Of a DNA stretch of 6,161 nt, positions 4,777 to 6,161 are shown piece after piece. A program made the position numbers and the translations under genes. The notes beneath the pieces are model-generated. The model had not been told where the DNA came from, made no database searches, and was given only the letters and a program-made list of their open reading frames with translations. How positions within the stretch are numbered: the stretch's first letter is position 1; each line of letters starts with the position of its first letter. The stretch spans positions 1 to 6,161 of the forward strand of contig CAMAJC010000120.1 in the NCBI GenBank assembly GCA_945835425.1, in the 5' to 3' direction. The stretch comes from an uncultured Clostridia bacterium (GTDB taxonomy: Bacteria; Bacillota; Clostridia; Oscillospirales; Ruminococcaceae).

Positions 4777-6060
4777 ATGATAAAGAAAAACCTGATGGTC
4801 GGCCAGTCGGGCGGACCCAGCAGCGCGATCAACGCGACGCTCGCCGGCGTCATCAGCGCCGCGTCCGCTTCGGACAAGGTTGACCGGATCCTCGGCACCT
4901 TCCACGGCATCGAGGGCGTCCTGCGGGAAAACACGATCGACCTGACCGGGTTTTCGGAGCTGGACAAGCTGGCGGCGACCCCGGCCATGGCGCTCGGCTC
5001 CTGCCGGTTCAAGCTGCCCTCCGACCAGAGCGACCCGGTTTACCGGCAGATCCTCCAAAAGCTCATGGAATGGAACGTCGGGTGGTTTCTCTATATCGGC
5101 GGCAACGACAGCATGGACACGGTGCGCAAGCTGTCGGAGTACTGTCAGGAGCAAAAGCGCTTAAATCCCGCCCTGGACGTGCCGGTGATCTTCGGTCTGC
5201 CCAAGACCATCGACAACGACCTCTCCGGCTGCGACCATACGCCCGGCTACGGCAGCGCAGCCCGGTATCTGGCGGTGACGATGCAGGAGCTGATCCGGGA
5301 CACGGCGATCTATGCGCTGCCGTCGGTTACGATCGTCGAAATCATGGGGCGCAACGCAGGCTGGCTGACCCTGGCGGCCGGACTGCCGCGGTTTATGGGC
5401 GGCGCGAAGCCGGATATCATCGCGATCCCCGAGGTGCCCTTTGACGAAGAGGCGTTTTTGAGCAAAATCCGCGCCCTCCACCGGCAGACCCACAGCGTCA
5501 TCGTCGCGGTCAGCGAAGGCATCAAGGACAAAAACGGCGAGTACGTCGGCTCCTCCAGCAAGAGCGGCGCGGTGGACGTTTTCGGTCATGTTTATCTGAG
5601 CGGCGTCGGCAAGTATCTCGAGCAGCTGATCAAGCACAAAATCGGCTGCAAGGTGCGTTCGATTGAGCTGAATCTGATGCAGCGCTGTTCCGCCCATCTG
5701 GCCTCGCAGGCAGACCTGACCGAGAGCTTCGGGATCGGCGCCTACGGCACCAGACAGGCCCTCTCCGGCGTCACAGGCCGGATGGCAGTGATCCTGCGCA
5801 AATTTGGTCCGGACGGCAAATACGAGCCGTACTATGGCTGTGAGGACATCGAGAAGTGCGCGAATTACGAAAAGCTCGTGCCGGAGAAGTGGTTCGATCT
5901 GGAAGACCCGAAGGTGCAGCGGGAAATCCTCGCGTATATCCAGCCGCTCACGAAGGGCGCTGCGCCGCAGTTTACGGATGAGTACGGCAACCCGGATTAT
6001 ATCAACTGGCTCCAGTATTCGTCGGCAGAGGGACAGGTTCACGCGGCCCGTCTGCCCTAA
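4777..6060 (+). CDS. pfp: 6-phosphofructokinase, pyrophosphate-dependent type
   Basis: This cytoplasmic glycolytic enzyme phosphorylates fructose 6-phosphate at C1, probably using pyrophosphate reversibly. The 427-residue product has GQSGGP (9-14), GSCRFKLP (74-81), GGNDS (108-112), the catalytic PKTIDND (142-148), MGRNAGWL (190-197) and EGIKD (247-251). In this family PKTIDND marks the PPi-type, while ATP enzymes usually read PGTIDND. The usual phosphoryl-donor motif is GGDD in many PPi enzymes and GGDG in ATP enzymes; here it is GGND. The length, about 100 residues beyond the short bacterial ATP enzyme, also fits the PPi group. The start is the ATG at 4777, 12 bases after AAAGGG. An ATG at 4765 touches that site, and a TTG at 4714 lacks one. 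No clear promoter is seen between 4684 and 4776. Donor use is inferred. Confidence 0.93.
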   Translation: MIKKNLMVGQSGGPSSAINATLAGVISAASASDKVDRILGTFHGIEGVLRENTIDLTGFSELDKLAATPAMALGSCRFKLPSDQSDPVYRQILQKLMEWNVGWFLYIGGNDSMDTVRKLSEYCQEQKRLNPALDVPVIFGLPKTIDNDLSGCDHTPGYGSAARYLAVTMQELIRDTAIYALPSVTIVEIMGRNAGWLTLAAGLPRFMGGAKPDIIAIPEVPFDEEAFLSKIRALHRQTHSVIVAVSEGIKDKNGEYVGSSSKSGAVDVFGHVYLSGVGKYLEQLIKHKIGCKVRSIELNLMQRCSAHLASQADLTESFGIGAYGTRQALSGVTGRMAVILRKFGPDGKYEPYYGCEDIEKCANYEKLVPEKWFDLEDPKVQREILAYIQPLTKGAAPQFTDEYGNPDYINWLQYSSAEGQVHAARLP

Positions 6061-6078
6061 GCAAGATATTGAGTATAG

Positions 6079-6106
6079 CGGCCCTGCGGAATGCGGGGCC
6101 GTTTTT
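6079..6106 (+). terminator. intrinsic terminator of the phosphofructokinase gene
   Basis: A 9-bp GC-rich stem (CGGCCCTGC with GCGGGGCCG, one T-G pair) with a GGAAT loop is followed by TTTTT, 18 bases after the TAA stop. It is a complete rho-independent terminator, so the hairpin repeat that follows is not needed to end this transcript. Confidence 0.88.
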
Positions 6107-6108
6107 GC

Positions 6109-6148
6109 GCGCAAAAATCCCCTCCCGATTTCTCAGGAGGGGATTTTT
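6109..6148. repeat. 40-bp hairpin repeat, right copy
   Basis: This is the exact reverse complement of bases 1-40, GCGC plus the 36-base palindrome including its asymmetric centre. Identity stops at the base before GCGC (C here, G in the left copy read the same way). The T-run continues one base further to 6149. It starts two bases after the T-tract of the phosphofructokinase terminator. Confidence 0.92.
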
Positions 6149-6149
6149 T
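6113..6149 (+). terminator. second, bidirectional-looking terminator hairpin
   Basis: The 13-bp stem with an A-tract before it and six T after it follows the phosphofructokinase terminator in tandem. It may be a back-up stop, or it may serve a convergent gene beyond 6161. Bases 6150-6161 show nothing recognisable. Confidence 0.65.
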
Positions 6150-6161
6150 AGCTATTCACTT

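Noticed and set aside
5161..6114. Long open frame on the minus strand opposite the phosphofructokinase gene
   Set aside because: It is a mirror frame of a GC-rich coding sequence, with composition rich in Arg, Asp, Leu and Val, no recognisable motif and no ribosome site. It overlaps a clearly real gene almost throughout.
1..6161. 6.1-kb composite mobile element bounded by the 40-bp inverted repeats
   Set aside because: The interior is housekeeping genes without transposase, integrase or target-site duplication, and the repeats have terminator form. An inversion or dispersed terminator repeat is a simpler reading.

Overview
The window looks like chromosomal housekeeping DNA from a moderately GC-rich member of the Firmicutes, most likely a clostridial (Oscillospiraceae-like) gut-type bacterium. 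This is an inference from three things. The tRNA order Val-Asp-Phe-Gly-Cys, with CCA encoded in every gene, is a familiar clostridial arrangement. The phosphofructokinase has the PKTIDND motif of the pyrophosphate-type family. The signal-peptidase-like protein has SipW-type topology. No phage, CRISPR, transposase or rRNA genes are visible.

Layout. Bases 1-40 are a hairpin repeat that can terminate the leftward operon beside it. Bases 46-2685 (minus strand) are a tight three-gene ABC exporter operon: an ATPase followed by two different ABC-2-type permeases, separated by 14 and 13 bases, with each ribosome site overlapping or abutting the preceding stop codon. Bases 2686-2890 hold the operon's leader (weak promoter, 5'UTR hairpin) and two terminator hairpins. 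Bases 2893-3383 (minus strand) are a five-tRNA operon driven by a textbook sigma-A promoter at 3440-3468. The tRNA genes are 3-7 bases apart except for a 98-base Asp-Phe spacer made almost entirely of consecutive hairpins. Bases 3384-3751 are a divergent intergenic region with a second good promoter firing rightward. Bases 3752-4630 encode a two-helix membrane protein whose outer domain resembles a SipW-type signal peptidase but seems to lack the catalytic residues, and which carries a long acidic, Tyr-rich tail. Bases 4777-6060 encode a pyrophosphate-type phosphofructokinase, followed by its own terminator and then by a second copy of the 40-base hairpin repeat.

How it works together. The ABC genes form one transporter: ATPase dimer plus permease heterodimer, substrate unknown. 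The tRNA operon is an independent unit just upstream in the same direction, insulated by two terminators. The two rightward genes have a terminator-like hairpin between them and look like separate units; no functional link is evident.

Most worth a second look: the apparent pseudo-signal-peptidase, the hairpin-filled tRNA spacer, the perfect 40-base repeat ending both outer operons, the GGND motif in the phosphofructokinase, and possible RNA structure controlling the start of the SipW-like gene. I see no clear new multi-gene defence or mobile system here.
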